This document shows positions 8,526 to 17,141 of a DNA stretch of 64,000 nucleotides, piece by piece (within the stretch, counting starts at the first letter, position 1; each line of letters opens with the position of its first letter). Source of the DNA: Rhodococcus sp. 14-2483-1-2 (GTDB taxonomy: Bacteria; Actinomycetota; Actinomycetes; Mycobacteriales; Mycobacteriaceae); contig NZ_NPFW01000003.1 in NCBI RefSeq assembly GCF_002259405.1, positions 1 to 64,000 on the forward strand, read 5' to 3'. The notes under the pieces were generated by a model. The model saw nothing but the letters and a program-made list of their open reading frames with translations, had not been told where the DNA came from and did not search any database. Position numbers and translations under genes: made by a program.

Positions 8526-8600
8526 CGCCGTTATCGTACCGAGATCCTTCGTTACCGATTCGAGACCTCCGACGGAGTCTTCCGAAATCGGACACTGGCA

Positions 8601-8618
8601 TTGTTGAAAGCACAACAA
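8601..8618. promoter_or_regulatory. Inverted repeat upstream of the STAS operon
   Basis: TTGTTG-AAAGCA-CAACAA has perfect 6-bp arms and lies 60 bp before the first STAS gene. It may be an operator or a leader hairpin. No further support. Confidence 0.25.
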
Positions 8619-8678
8619 CTCAGCGTCTCGCAACCGGGGGCACCCGCCGGGAACGATCGCTTCGGGGAAGAGGTAAGC

Positions 8679-9035
8679 ATGTTGACCAGCACCGCAACCA
8701 TGGAACGCTCCATTCGCGATGACGAGGGCGTGTTCCGACTCGAGACGGTCATGGGCTCGAACGGCCACAACACTCTGCGAGCCTTCGGCGAACTGGACAT
8801 GTCGACTCGCGCCGAATTCGTCCACAGTCTCGACCGGTTGGCCTCCGCGTCCGATCGAGTCTCGGTCGATCTGTCGGAGGTGTCGTTCATGTACTCCGGC
8901 GTCGCCAACGCGATCATCGACGCCACCTACGTACATCCGGGCAAGATCGCCGTACTCGCACCCGCACGGTCGGTGCGCATGGTCCTGGAGGTACTGGGTG
9001 CAGGCGGCCTGTTGGCCGACACGTTTCGGTCGTGA
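8679..9035 (+). CDS. STAS-domain protein, anti-anti-sigma-factor-like
   Basis: The 118-residue product has a STAS-like arrangement: a strand with LRAFGELDMSTRAEFVHSLD, then VSVDLSEVSFMYSGVANAII. In classical antagonists the serine that is phosphorylated lies in D-x-S-G; here the segment reads FMYSGVAN, keeping a Ser. The start at 8679 has GAAGAGG upstream. It is the first of four consecutive plus-strand genes (STAS, STAS, HATPase, phosphatase) making a complete partner-switching set. It probably binds an RsbW-type kinase and so frees a sigma factor; the sigma factor gene is not in the window. Confidence 0.8.
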   Translation: MLTSTATMERSIRDDEGVFRLETVMGSNGHNTLRAFGELDMSTRAEFVHSLDRLASASDRVSVDLSEVSFMYSGVANAIIDATYVHPGKIAVLAPARSVRMVLEVLGAGGLLADTFRS

Positions 9036-9066
9036 ATCGGACTCGCTAACAGGTAACGTCGAAAAC

Positions 9067-9456
9067 ATGCCAGACGAGCCGACCGGAGCACCCTTCGAGA
9101 TCGCAGCGGCAGCACACGACGCGACGACCGTGCTCACCGTTCGAGGCGAACTCGATCTCGACACCATCCCGGAACTGTCGGCCGTCGCGTTCCCCGCTGC
9201 CGACACCGCACGAGGTGGACTCGTGGTGGACCTGACGGACGTCAGCTTCCTCTCGTCCAGTGCGATCACCGTGCTGGTTCGAGTGTGCGATCGACTACCC
9301 GACGCCTCGCGCATGGCACTGGTGGCGGTCGACGGTGTCGTGGTTCGGCCGGTGCAGCTCAGCGGGATCGATCGGGTGATGGCGACCTTCACGACCGTGC
9401 CCGACGCGGTGGACCATGTTCGGTCGGCATCTCTCGACGCGGAGGTCGATCGATGA
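9067..9456 (+). CDS. STAS-domain anti-anti-sigma factor
   Basis: This 129-residue protein is a more classical STAS antagonist: TVLTVRGELDLDTIPELSAV followed by GLVVDLTDVSFLSSSAITVLV, with the phosphorylatable Ser in SFLSSSA. It follows the first STAS gene by 31 bp and precedes the HATPase gene by 28 bp, so the three are almost certainly co-transcribed. By analogy with RsbV/SpoIIAA it is phosphorylated by the neighbouring kinase and dephosphorylated by the SpoIIE-type phosphatase. Two STAS proteins for one kinase suggest two inputs. Confidence 0.88.
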   Translation: MPDEPTGAPFEIAAAAHDATTVLTVRGELDLDTIPELSAVAFPAADTARGGLVVDLTDVSFLSSSAITVLVRVCDRLPDASRMALVAVDGVVVRPVQLSGIDRVMATFTTVPDAVDHVRSASLDAEVDR

Positions 9457-9484
9457 CTCGCCGATACCGACTCGGACACCTTTC

Positions 9485-9934
9485 ATGACCGAGAGCAGCC
9501 CCGCGGCGCTCCCCCATCGCTGGAGCCACACCGCGCCCGCCGAGCCCGCCGTGGCAACCGTCATCAGGCACCGGTTGCACCATTGGACCGTCGAACTCGG
9601 GGTGAGGAACGATCTGGTGGACGACATCGTCCTCGGGGTCTACGAGGCACTCGCGAACGTGGTCGAACACGCCTATCACTCGGTGCCCGAGCCCGGAACG
9701 ATGACCATCACCGCTGCCTACGAACAGCGCACGCTGACGGTGACGATCTCCGACACCGGAACATGGCGTCCACCGACGCCCGCGACCAATCGCAGCCACG
9801 GTCTGCAACTGGCAGCCGCGGTGGCCGACGAACTCCTCGTCGACCATCGACCCGGTTACGGCACCGTGGTGACTGCGGTGTGGACCGATCCGGTCACGAC
9901 CGACCGCGCGAGATCCGCCACCCGCTCGTCATGA
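9485..9934 (+). CDS. RsbW-type anti-sigma factor / serine kinase (HATPase_c)
   Basis: The 149-residue protein is a GHKL ATPase of the anti-sigma type. The N-box is visible in EALANVVEHAY, the G1 box in ISDTGTWRPP, and the G2 region in NRSHGLQLAAAVADE. It lacks the long sensor regions of two-component kinases. It would hold a sigma factor inactive and phosphorylate a STAS partner. The start MTESSPAALPHRW at 9485 was chosen because upstream residues overlap the previous gene and look non-coding. It ends 15 bp before the phosphatase gene. Confidence 0.88.
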   Translation: MTESSPAALPHRWSHTAPAEPAVATVIRHRLHHWTVELGVRNDLVDDIVLGVYEALANVVEHAYHSVPEPGTMTITAAYEQRTLTVTISDTGTWRPPTPATNRSHGLQLAAAVADELLVDHRPGYGTVVTAVWTDPVTTDRARSATRSS

Positions 9935-9949
9935 CCGAAGGGAGTCCCC

Positions 9950-11209
9950 ATGTCTGCCCCGGCTGCTGATCTACTCGACACGGCACCCTGTGGCGTCTTC
10001 TCGGTCGACGTCGCCACCTTGCGAATCCTCTACGCGAACACGGCCGCTGCGCGGATCACCTCGCGCAGCCGCGAGGCGCTCGTCGGAACGACCGTCACCG
10101 AGCTGTTCACGGTCGAGTTCGAGCCGATGCTGACGGCTCTGCTGGATGTCGCGTCGACATCGGGATCGGACGCACCGATCGGAGCAACCGCCGACTTGAC
10201 CGTTGCGACCGATCGACGTGCCGCGATTGCCGTATCGATTCTGGCCAACAGCCTGCGTACGCCCGCGGGGGCCCTGACGGTGACGATGACGCTGCACAAC
10301 GAGACCGAACGCAACGTGCGCGAAAGGGACCTGGTCGACGCCCGCGACACCGCGGAGGCCGCCCAGGACAACGCAGAGGCCGCGCTGGACAGATCGCAGG
10401 ACGCACTGAGCGCGTCGGAGGAAGCACGCAAGCTCGCCGAGGCGGAGAGAACGCAGGTGCAGATCCTGGCCTCGACACTGCAACGCACTCTGCTGCCGCC
10501 GATCCTGTCGGCTCCGACGGGTATGAACGTGGCAGCCCACTATCACCCCGCATCCCTCGACGAGGTCGGCGGCGACTTCTACGACGTGTTTCCCCTCGAC
10601 AAACGAACGTGGGGATTCTTCCTCGGCGACGTCAGTGGCAAGGGGGCCGGAGCCGCCGCCGTGACTTCACTGACCCGGTACACCCTGCGGGCCGCCGCCG
10701 TCTTCGACCGCAACCCGATATCGGTGCTCGAAAACCTCAATACCGTTCTGCACCATGAGTTCCACGGCGACGACCCACGTTTCTGCACGGTGGTTTTCGG
10801 CACCATCACCCCGGGACCGGACGGCGCGGTGGTGAATCTCGCCAGCGGCGGGCATCCGCCGGCCCTGCGCATCACACACGACGCCGTCGTGGACTTCGTC
10901 GACACCACCGGTGGCCAGTTGGTCGGAGCATTGGCCGAGCCGCACTTCGCGTCGGCAACGGTGACCCTGCAACCAGGCGACGTCATGGTGTTCTACACCG
11001 ACGGATTGACCGAAGCGATCGTCGGACCAGGACGGACGCGCTTCGACGACCACGGTGGTCTCGAATCCTTCGCTGCCGGAGAGGGTTCGACGACCGCACC
11101 GAAGATCGTCGACGACCTGACTTCCCTCTTGGCGTCCTTCGGGGACGGCCTGCAGGACGACGTCGCTCTGCTCGCCTTCGAGGTACCCCGCGACGACGCC
11201 GACTCGTAG
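9950..11209 (+). CDS. PAS-domain SpoIIE-type (PP2C) serine phosphatase
   Basis: The 419-residue protein has an N-terminal PAS-like domain (about 5-120), a charged coiled coil (about 125-178, many Ala/Glu/Arg heptads) and a PP2C_SIG phosphatase domain (about 190-415). Metal-binding acidic motifs are in place: EVGGDFYDV (205-213), FLGDVSGKGAG (224-234), FYTDGLTEA and QDDVALLAF. It would dephosphorylate one or both upstream STAS proteins in response to a signal sensed by the PAS domain. GAAGGGAG precedes the ATG. No transmembrane segment, so sensing is cytoplasmic. Confidence 0.9.
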   Translation: MSAPAADLLDTAPCGVFSVDVATLRILYANTAAARITSRSREALVGTTVTELFTVEFEPMLTALLDVASTSGSDAPIGATADLTVATDRRAAIAVSILANSLRTPAGALTVTMTLHNETERNVRERDLVDARDTAEAAQDNAEAALDRSQDALSASEEARKLAEAERTQVQILASTLQRTLLPPILSAPTGMNVAAHYHPASLDEVGGDFYDVFPLDKRTWGFFLGDVSGKGAGAAAVTSLTRYTLRAAAVFDRNPISVLENLNTVLHHEFHGDDPRFCTVVFGTITPGPDGAVVNLASGGHPPALRITHDAVVDFVDTTGGQLVGALAEPHFASATVTLQPGDVMVFYTDGLTEAIVGPGRTRFDDHGGLESFAAGEGSTTAPKIVDDLTSLLASFGDGLQDDVALLAFEVPRDDADS

Positions 11210-11236
11210 CTGTCGAGGCCGAGCCCGCGGGTTCGC

Positions 11237-12478
11237 TCAACGAGCGCGAATTCCCGAGAGGAACACCCGCAGAACGTAGTCGGACACTTGTTCCGGGCCT
11301 TCCTCGGACCGGGAGACGGATCTGATGACCACGTTGTTGGCGAGTATCGTCGCCAGTTCACTCGCCGACGCCTCCGTACCGAAATCGCCTCGCCGCTGGC
11401 CACGTTCGAGGATCGGGGTGAGCGCCGAGGGCAGCGGGAGTTGCTCCCGAATGGTGGTGACGGTGCTCGGCTCGTGAAACTGCTCGAAGCTCAGGGCCAG
11501 CAGCATTCCCGAGCTCATCGAGCGGTTGCGCGCGACGAACTCCGCAAGCCGATTGACCGAACGCTCCAGTGCAGCAATCGGTTCCACTTCCAGTCGGGCG
11601 TCGGCGCGCCCCAGCCGAAGGACTCGCTCGAACTCCGGCGTCAGTGCGGCGACGATGATGTCGACCTTGCTCGGGAAGAGGCGCTTGAGATCGGCAACGG
11701 TGAGCGAGGACGCTGTTGCGATGTCGGCGAGGGTGACCGAGAAGTATCCGTGCGCCGCGAACAGCGTCTCGGTCGACGCGATGACGTCGGATTCGATGTC
11801 GGCCCTCGAATGATCGAGAGCCTCGACAGAAGCAGGCGCGTCCGCCGGTCGCGTGGTGCGTTCACGACGATCCGAGTGAACCGGGTCCACAGCCCAGTCC
11901 AGCAGCGATTCGACGGCCGCGGACGCTCGAGACGTGGGCACCGTTCCAGGGCTGAGGGTTTCGCGGAAAGCGAGCCCGTCGAGCAGAGCGACGAGGACTG
12001 TGGACAGTCCGGTCACCGTCAGCGGCGTTCTCACCGAGCCCCCGAGCTCACGCAGCTCGAGTCGGAGAGCGTCCCCGACGGCGTCGTCCATGGCGTCGAA
12101 TTCGGGTGCCAGCGACGATCGGGCTCCGGCGTGGTCGGAGGCGATCATCGCGCCGATCATTCTCCTGCGCAGCAGGCCGGAGGTCAGTTGCTCGAAATAG
12201 GACGCGAGATCCGACGAGAGATGCCCTGCGTCGTCGGGCTTCGTGTACTGCAGGGTCACGTGCGCGAGCAGGTCCTCGACGAACGCTTCCTTGCCACCAC
12301 GCTCCCCGGCACGGGAGGACCCGGGGTACGCATTGTGAAAAGTCTGATGCGACAGCCCGGCTTCGTCCACGACCGAGGCAATCGACAAAGACCTGGCCAG
12401 CACCGACATGTCGAGATCGGTCAGCAACCGTGAGCCCGCCTGGAGCAGTTGTTCGCGGGGTGTGGATTTCGGGCTCAA
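11237..12478 (-). CDS. Tandem-fused double TetR-family regulator
   Basis: The 413-residue protein is twice the normal TetR length and contains two TetR-like units. The first helix-turn-helix lies at about 33-55 (SIASVVDEAGLSHQTFHNAY) and the second at about 248-272 (TLADIATASSLTVADLKRLF), each followed by about 150 residues of helical ligand-binding domain. It can therefore form an intramolecular pseudo-dimer. The first HTH departs more from consensus. A 16-bp palindrome lies about 70 bp upstream and may be its own operator. The gene is isolated, so targets are unknown. Confidence 0.85.
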   Translation of the reverse strand: MSPKSTPREQLLQAGSRLLTDLDMSVLARSLSIASVVDEAGLSHQTFHNAYPGSSRAGERGGKEAFVEDLLAHVTLQYTKPDDAGHLSSDLASYFEQLTSGLLRRRMIGAMIASDHAGARSSLAPEFDAMDDAVGDALRLELRELGGSVRTPLTVTGLSTVLVALLDGLAFRETLSPGTVPTSRASAAVESLLDWAVDPVHSDRRERTTRPADAPASVEALDHSRADIESDVIASTETLFAAHGYFSVTLADIATASSLTVADLKRLFPSKVDIIVAALTPEFERVLRLGRADARLEVEPIAALERSVNRLAEFVARNRSMSSGMLLALSFEQFHEPSTVTTIREQLPLPSALTPILERGQRRGDFGTEASASELATILANNVVIRSVSRSEEGPEQVSDYVLRVFLSGIRAR

Positions 12479-12546
12479 CGACGACCGCCTACGGTGTTCG
12501 ATCCGGTGGATTACGAACTATAGCAATGGCTCCGTCGGCCCCTGAT

Positions 12547-12562
12547 TTTACAAGTGTGTAAA
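12547..12562. promoter_or_regulatory. Palindrome upstream of the double TetR gene
   Basis: TTTACA-AGTG-TGTAAA has perfect 6-bp arms, 69 bp upstream of the minus-strand start at 12478 and 120 bp before the LuxR-type gene on the plus strand. TTTACA/TGTAAA is a common TetR-type operator shape. Autoregulation is the simplest reading. Confidence 0.5.
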
Positions 12563-12681
12563 GCCAATTCGACAACTATCTCCAATCCAGTGCTCGGCCT
12601 CGAACCCTTTGGTGTTGTTTCATGTTTTCCGGCGTGGTCGGATGTTCGAAACACCCAAGTCGGACAGCGGGGTCGGATGCA

Positions 12682-13083
12682 ATGCGAGTGACGAGTACAG
12701 GTCTGGCGACCACGACGATTCAGGCTCCGCCCGGTACCTCGATTCACCCGGCGCAGCGATTCGCGCCGCGCCGCAGTGCATCGACGGTGCGGGCCAGGAC
12801 CGCCGCGAATTCCGGCACCGACAAGCCCACCTCACCGCAGGACGCGTCGACGCTTGCCGATCCGGGACTCACCGCACGCGAAATCGCAGTCCTCGGTGCG
12901 TGGTTGCGCTGCGACTCCAAACAAGAAGTCTGTGCGGTTCTGCACATCGCGCTCGGCACGGTGAATACCCACCTGTCTCGAATTCGCGCGAAGTATGCCA
13001 CGGTCGGTCGAGCGGCACCCACCAAAGCCTCGCTCGTGGCCCGGGCGCTGCAGGACGGCTTGGTCACCCTCGACGATCTCTGA
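12682..13083 (+). CDS. Small LuxR-type HTH regulator without receiver domain
   Basis: The 133-residue protein has a low-complexity, Thr/Ser/Arg-rich N-terminus and a C-terminal GerE/LuxR helix-turn-helix at about 63-105 (LTAREIAVLGAWLRCDSKQE and TVNTHLSRIRAKYATVGR). It has no phosphoacceptor domain, so activity must be set by abundance or by a partner. The start is uncertain: ATG 12682 or the ATG at 12622. It diverges from the double TetR gene and converges on the metallo-hydrolase gene. Confidence 0.7.
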   Translation: MRVTSTGLATTTIQAPPGTSIHPAQRFAPRRSASTVRARTAANSGTDKPTSPQDASTLADPGLTAREIAVLGAWLRCDSKQEVCAVLHIALGTVNTHLSRIRAKYATVGRAAPTKASLVARALQDGLVTLDDL

Positions 13084-13109
13084 CCGACCTGCGCTGAGAC
13101 GGCCCCGGA

Positions 13110-14051
13110 TCACACCCGCCCTCGGTCGGCCCACGGGTCGCTGCGTCGCCACAGAATCGGTAGTTCGAGGGCGATGCCGTCTCTTCGCGCGCAGGCGTCC
13201 AGCACATCGATGGAGGCTGACATGTCGTCGAAGGCGTACGCGAGCGCCTGCAGTGGTTCGTCCAGGGACCGAAAGAAGTTGTCCCAGTGCGTCAGGACCA
13301 CACGCCGGGCACCGACCGCCACGACCGTCTCCTGCCAGTACTGCTCGACGAACGCGCGCGGCCGGCGGCCGAGCTGTCCTATCGAGAGGTAGACCACGTC
13401 GGCATGGCGACCGTCGAGCATGCCGGACCGGAAACCGGCACTGCTGTGCACGAGTGCGGTCCGGCCACTCGGAACGTGTTCGACCTGCATCGACCATGCC
13501 TCACCGCACCGGTACTCGTGCACCCGAGCCGGTTGGGTCAGTGGCCGGTCTATCGTTCCGTGCGCCCGATCCGGATACGAGTGAACCGATTCGACGAACG
13601 TGACGGCAAAGTTGCCGTGCGCCGTTGTCCCACCGTTCTCGACCACGACGATGCGGTCGTCCGGGAGGTCCGAACCCCGCCCGATGAAACCGGTCGAGGA
13701 ACCGCCGACCAGAACGGCACCGGTGCGCAGCGCTACCGCCGCCGAGTCGAGTGCGTGATCGTAGTGCGAGTGAGCGCACAGCACAGCGTCGAGCGTGGTG
13801 ATCCCTGCTCTGCGCAGGGCCGCATCGATGCGCTGCATGTCCGACCGCAGCGGTAGGGCAAGGGTTTTCGGAAGCGACGGTCGCGAGAAGAAGCCGTCGG
13901 TGAGGATCGCCGATTCGCCGTCGTCGAAGAGCACCGTGCTGACGCCGAGGAACGACACCGTCACCGGCGACCGCGGACCCGCCGACGCCGTGGTGGCGAT
14001 CTCCGTCGGACCGGGCAGCGCGGGACGACCGATTCTCACAGCCACTGTCAC
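13110..14051 (-). CDS. MBL-fold (UlaG-like) metallo-hydrolase
   Basis: The 313-residue protein has the metallo-beta-lactamase fold. The metal-binding signature H-x-H-x-D-H is present as CAHSHYDHALDS, with further His in VLTHWDNFF. The N-terminal strand VTVSFLGVSTVLFDDGESAI fits the UlaG/RomA-type branch. I take the GTG at 14051: it overlaps the stop of the upstream flavoprotein gene (GTGA), a classic translationally coupled junction. Its product probably acts on or after the flavoprotein product; the substrate is unknown. Confidence 0.82.
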   Translation of the reverse strand: MTVAVRIGRPALPGPTEIATTASAGPRSPVTVSFLGVSTVLFDDGESAILTDGFFSRPSLPKTLALPLRSDMQRIDAALRRAGITTLDAVLCAHSHYDHALDSAAVALRTGAVLVGGSSTGFIGRGSDLPDDRIVVVENGGTTAHGNFAVTFVESVHSYPDRAHGTIDRPLTQPARVHEYRCGEAWSMQVEHVPSGRTALVHSSAGFRSGMLDGRHADVVYLSIGQLGRRPRAFVEQYWQETVVAVGARRVVLTHWDNFFRSLDEPLQALAYAFDDMSASIDVLDACARRDGIALELPILWRRSDPWADRGRV

Positions 14052-15712
14052 GCCTGCGCAGCGAGCGCGCGTCCGGCCTGCCGGCCACCGAAGATGCACC
14101 CACCCAGGAACGTTCCTTCCAACGAGCGGTACCCGTGCACACCGCCGCCGCCGAAACCGGCGATCTCACCTGCCGCCCACAGGCCGTCGATCGCGTGTCC
14201 GTCGCCGTCGAGGACACGGCCCTGCAGGTCGGTTTGAATGCCGCCCAACGTTTTCCGGGTGATGATGTTCAGACGCACGGCGATCAACGGACCCGACTTG
14301 GGATCGAGGATCTTGTGCAGTGAGGCCGTACGGGCGATGCGTTCTCCGCGCGAACGACGCGAGTTGTGTATTGCGGAGATCTGCAGGTCCTTGGTGAACG
14401 GGTTGTCGACCTCACGGTCGCGGGCCTCGATCTGCCGCTTCAGATCGGCGAGGTCGATTAGATCCTCGCCGGAGACCCTGTTCATTCCCTGGACGAGTTC
14501 GGCGAGGGTGTCGGCGACGACGAAATCCTCTCCGTTCTTCTTGAACGCCTCGACCGGTTCGCTCGCACCGGGCAACACTCGGCCGAGAACGAGCTTGAGG
14601 TTCTTTCCGGTGATGTCCGGATTCTGCTCCGATCCCGAGAGCGCGAACTCCTTCTCGATTATCTTCTGCGTCAGAACGAACCAGGAGTACTCGAATCCGC
14701 TGTCCTGGATGGCTTTCAACGTTCCAAGGGTATCGAACCCCGGAAAGTTGGGAACGGGGAACCGTCGCCCACGCGCGTCGAACCACATGGACGACGGGCC
14801 GGGAATGATTCTGATTCCGTGGTTCTTCCAGATCGGATTCCAATTCTTGATGCCCTCGGTGTAGTGCCACATCCGGTCCTTGTTGACCAGGCGGCCACCG
14901 ACTTTCTCGGTGATGCCGAGCATGCGGCCGTCGACGTGTTCGGGAACTCCCGAAATGAGGGACTTCGGGGCCGTACCCAACCGTGCCGGCCAGTTCTCGC
15001 GCACCAGGTCATGGTTGGCTCCGATGCCGCCCGCCGTGACGAGCACGGCTCCGGCACGCAGCTCGAACTCGCTCACCTCCACGCGGGTACTGCCAGAACC
15101 TCGCTCCGCGGAACTGGGTTCGAGAACTGCGCCGCGGACTCCCTCGACCGTTCCGGCGCTGACGATGAATTCGTCGACGCGGTGGCGAAAACCGAAGCGC
15201 ACCAACCCTTTGTCGGCGGCCTCACGCACACGACGCTCGAACGGTGCGACGACTCCTGGCCCGGTTCCCCAGGTCAGGTGGAACCGCGGAACCGAGTTTC
15301 CGTGTCCCTCGGCGAGGTAGCCACCACGTTCGGCCCACCCCACGATGGGTACCCAGCGCACACCCTGCGCGTGCAGCCAGGACCGCTTCTCCCCCGCCGC
15401 GAAATCGAGGTACGCGCGCGCCCACTGGTGCCCCCAGTAGTCCTCGCCTGCGGGATCGTCGATGCCGCGGTCGAAGGTCGCGGTGCCGAGCCAGTCCTGC
15501 CACGCAAGCTCAGCAGAATCCTTGATGCCCATGCGTCGCTGCTCCGGAGTGTCGACCATGAACAGACCGCCCAGTGACCAGAACGCTTGACCGCCCAGGT
15601 TCTGCTCGGGCTCCTGGTCGAGGAGCAGCACCCGCTTTCCGGCTTCGGCCAGTTCGGCGGTCGCCACCAGTCCGGCCAAGCCTGCACCCACCACGATCAC
15701 GTCTGCGTCCAT
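14048..15712 (-). CDS. FAD-binding dehydrogenase (ketosteroid-dehydrogenase/fumarate-reductase superfamily)
   Basis: The 554-residue flavoprotein starts with a textbook FAD Rossmann motif, DVIVVGAGLAGLVATAELAE (about 4-23), followed by LLLDQEPEQNLGGQAFWSLG. Near the C-terminus LWAAGEIAGFGGGGVHGYRS is the flavin-binding segment of the 3-ketosteroid delta-1-dehydrogenase/fumarate reductase clan. Close relatives are conserved in mycobacteria as FAD-binding dehydrogenases of unknown substrate. The gene overlaps the MBL hydrolase by 4 bp. A 17-bp perfect palindrome separates it from the divergent PucR regulator, which is the likely controller. Confidence 0.88.
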   Translation of the reverse strand: MDADVIVVGAGLAGLVATAELAEAGKRVLLLDQEPEQNLGGQAFWSLGGLFMVDTPEQRRMGIKDSAELAWQDWLGTATFDRGIDDPAGEDYWGHQWARAYLDFAAGEKRSWLHAQGVRWVPIVGWAERGGYLAEGHGNSVPRFHLTWGTGPGVVAPFERRVREAADKGLVRFGFRHRVDEFIVSAGTVEGVRGAVLEPSSAERGSGSTRVEVSEFELRAGAVLVTAGGIGANHDLVRENWPARLGTAPKSLISGVPEHVDGRMLGITEKVGGRLVNKDRMWHYTEGIKNWNPIWKNHGIRIIPGPSSMWFDARGRRFPVPNFPGFDTLGTLKAIQDSGFEYSWFVLTQKIIEKEFALSGSEQNPDITGKNLKLVLGRVLPGASEPVEAFKKNGEDFVVADTLAELVQGMNRVSGEDLIDLADLKRQIEARDREVDNPFTKDLQISAIHNSRRSRGERIARTASLHKILDPKSGPLIAVRLNIITRKTLGGIQTDLQGRVLDGDGHAIDGLWAAGEIAGFGGGGVHGYRSLEGTFLGGCIFGGRQAGRALAAQA

Positions 15713-15804
15713 TGCCCCACTCTTCTGCTCGACCGACTGTCTCCCTCGACTGTGCTGTCGTCGGTGCAGGAACTCAAGGGAAGTTGCTCCAATGACGATA
15801 CGGC

Positions 15805-15821
15805 TTATCAGTCACTGATAA
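15805..15821. promoter_or_regulatory. 17-bp perfect palindrome between flavoprotein and PucR genes
   Basis: TTATCAGT-C-ACTGATAA is a perfect 8-1-8 palindrome, 93 bp upstream of the flavoprotein start and 19 bp upstream of the PucR GTG. It sits where a divergent promoter operator would be. The PucR protein is the obvious candidate ligand-responsive binder, but another factor is possible. Confidence 0.6.
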
Positions 15822-15839
15822 ATGTGAGACGATGCCGCG

Positions 15840-17042
15840 GTGTACCGAGCCAGGGCCGCGGTGGTAGCCGAGATCGAAGCCGAACTGGTCGCTGTGGTGG
15901 CGTCGGCAGTGCAGGGCGTACGGGATGCGATCCCGGTCTATCGCAACCTGCACGGTCCGCAGTTGGCGGACGTCGAGGCGATCGCCTACTGGTCGTTGCG
16001 TCGCCTGATGACGTTGTGGGCGGGCGGCGACCCCGCTATCGACGAACGCGATCACAGTCGATTCCGCGCGATCGGCGCCGCTCGCGCAGCCGACGGCCGG
16101 CCGTTGGCCGACGTGCTGAGAGCGTACCGAGTCGCGTCGAGCGTGTTCGTTCGGCACGTGGCGACGAAGTACCTCGATGCGCTCGATCCACCGGACATCG
16201 CCGATCTCAGCCTGGGCGTGCTCGACGCCATCGACGCAATATCCGAGGAGATCATCGGCGCGTACATCGTTGCGCGCGAACAACTCACATCCAATCGGGC
16301 GCAGGCTCACGCCCTCTTGCTCGACGACCTACTTGCAGGCAGACACAATTCGCCAGGAGCAGTGGCCGATCGCGCCCGCGAGCTCGACCTCGAACTGCCG
16401 AGTCACCCGAATCTGCTGGTGGTGGAGCCGACCAGCGCAGGCAGATCACTGACCGACGACACCGTCGAATCACTCGTTCTCGCATTGGGACTCGCACCGC
16501 CCGATCGCACCGAGCCGTCGACGACGCGGAATCATCTGTGCACTCGACGCGAGCAGCGGGCGATCCTGCTGCTGCCGTCGACGATCGGTCGCGCCCAGGT
16601 CGATGTAGCATCTCGAGCGAGCGGTGTGCGTGGATGCCTGGTTGAGCGATCGACCGTAGCCGGTGTCGGCAGCGCGTGGAGACTCGCGTCGGAGGCTTTG
16701 GACACTGCACCGGATCACGCGTTCGACGGCCGTGCCGTGCTCGACACCGGTGACGGGCAGTTGCTGGCACTGTTGACCGCGCGGCCCACCGCGGACACGA
16801 GCGAGGTGGTGCGCACCGTTCTCGGCTCGCTCACCGAGTCGGCGAATGCGCACATCCTCGAGGGGCTTTCGGCCTTCATCGCCACCGGCACCGCAACGGC
16901 CGCCGCGTCACAGTTGCATGTACACCCGCAGACTCTGCGCTACCGACTGCGCCGAGCCCAGGAACTGACCGGCCGGGATCCGCGATCTGCGTGGCATCGA
17001 CTCGCGTTGGACACTGCGATTCAACTGCGTCAACTCGGTTGA
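15840..17042 (+). CDS. PucR/CdaR-family transcriptional regulator
   Basis: The 400-residue protein lacks a receiver domain and ends in the PucR C-terminal helix-turn-helix (QLHVHPQTLRYRLRRAQELT, about residues 359-378). The N-terminal half is helical, with AYWSLRRLMTLWAGGDPAID and VLRAYRVASSVFVRH, typical of actinomycete PucR-like proteins with a helical sensor and GGDEF-like middle region. These usually activate catabolic genes in response to a substrate. It diverges from the flavoprotein/MBL operon across a perfect palindrome. GTG start; no strong ribosome-binding site. Confidence 0.85.
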   Translation: MYRARAAVVAEIEAELVAVVASAVQGVRDAIPVYRNLHGPQLADVEAIAYWSLRRLMTLWAGGDPAIDERDHSRFRAIGAARAADGRPLADVLRAYRVASSVFVRHVATKYLDALDPPDIADLSLGVLDAIDAISEEIIGAYIVAREQLTSNRAQAHALLLDDLLAGRHNSPGAVADRARELDLELPSHPNLLVVEPTSAGRSLTDDTVESLVLALGLAPPDRTEPSTTRNHLCTRREQRAILLLPSTIGRAQVDVASRASGVRGCLVERSTVAGVGSAWRLASEALDTAPDHAFDGRAVLDTGDGQLLALLTARPTADTSEVVRTVLGSLTESANAHILEGLSAFIATGTATAAASQLHVHPQTLRYRLRRAQELTGRDPRSAWHRLALDTAIQLRQLG

Positions 17043-17141
17043 TCCGGTGTTCAGCAATGCCGGGCACATCGAAAACCCGGACACCCATGCATGAATCTTT
17101 GCGCGGTCTCGTCCACCTGCATGGGACAGTGATCGAGCGAT

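Noticed and set aside
6923-8722. A 599-residue open frame on the plus strand
   Set aside because: It lies over the phytoene-dehydrogenase-like gene in another frame, is arginine/glycine-rich and shows no motifs; it is a by-product of high G+C.
17043-17141. CCATGCA and TGCATGG as an operator or hairpin after the PucR gene
   Set aside because: The arms are separated by a long loop and lie between convergent genes; not strong enough.
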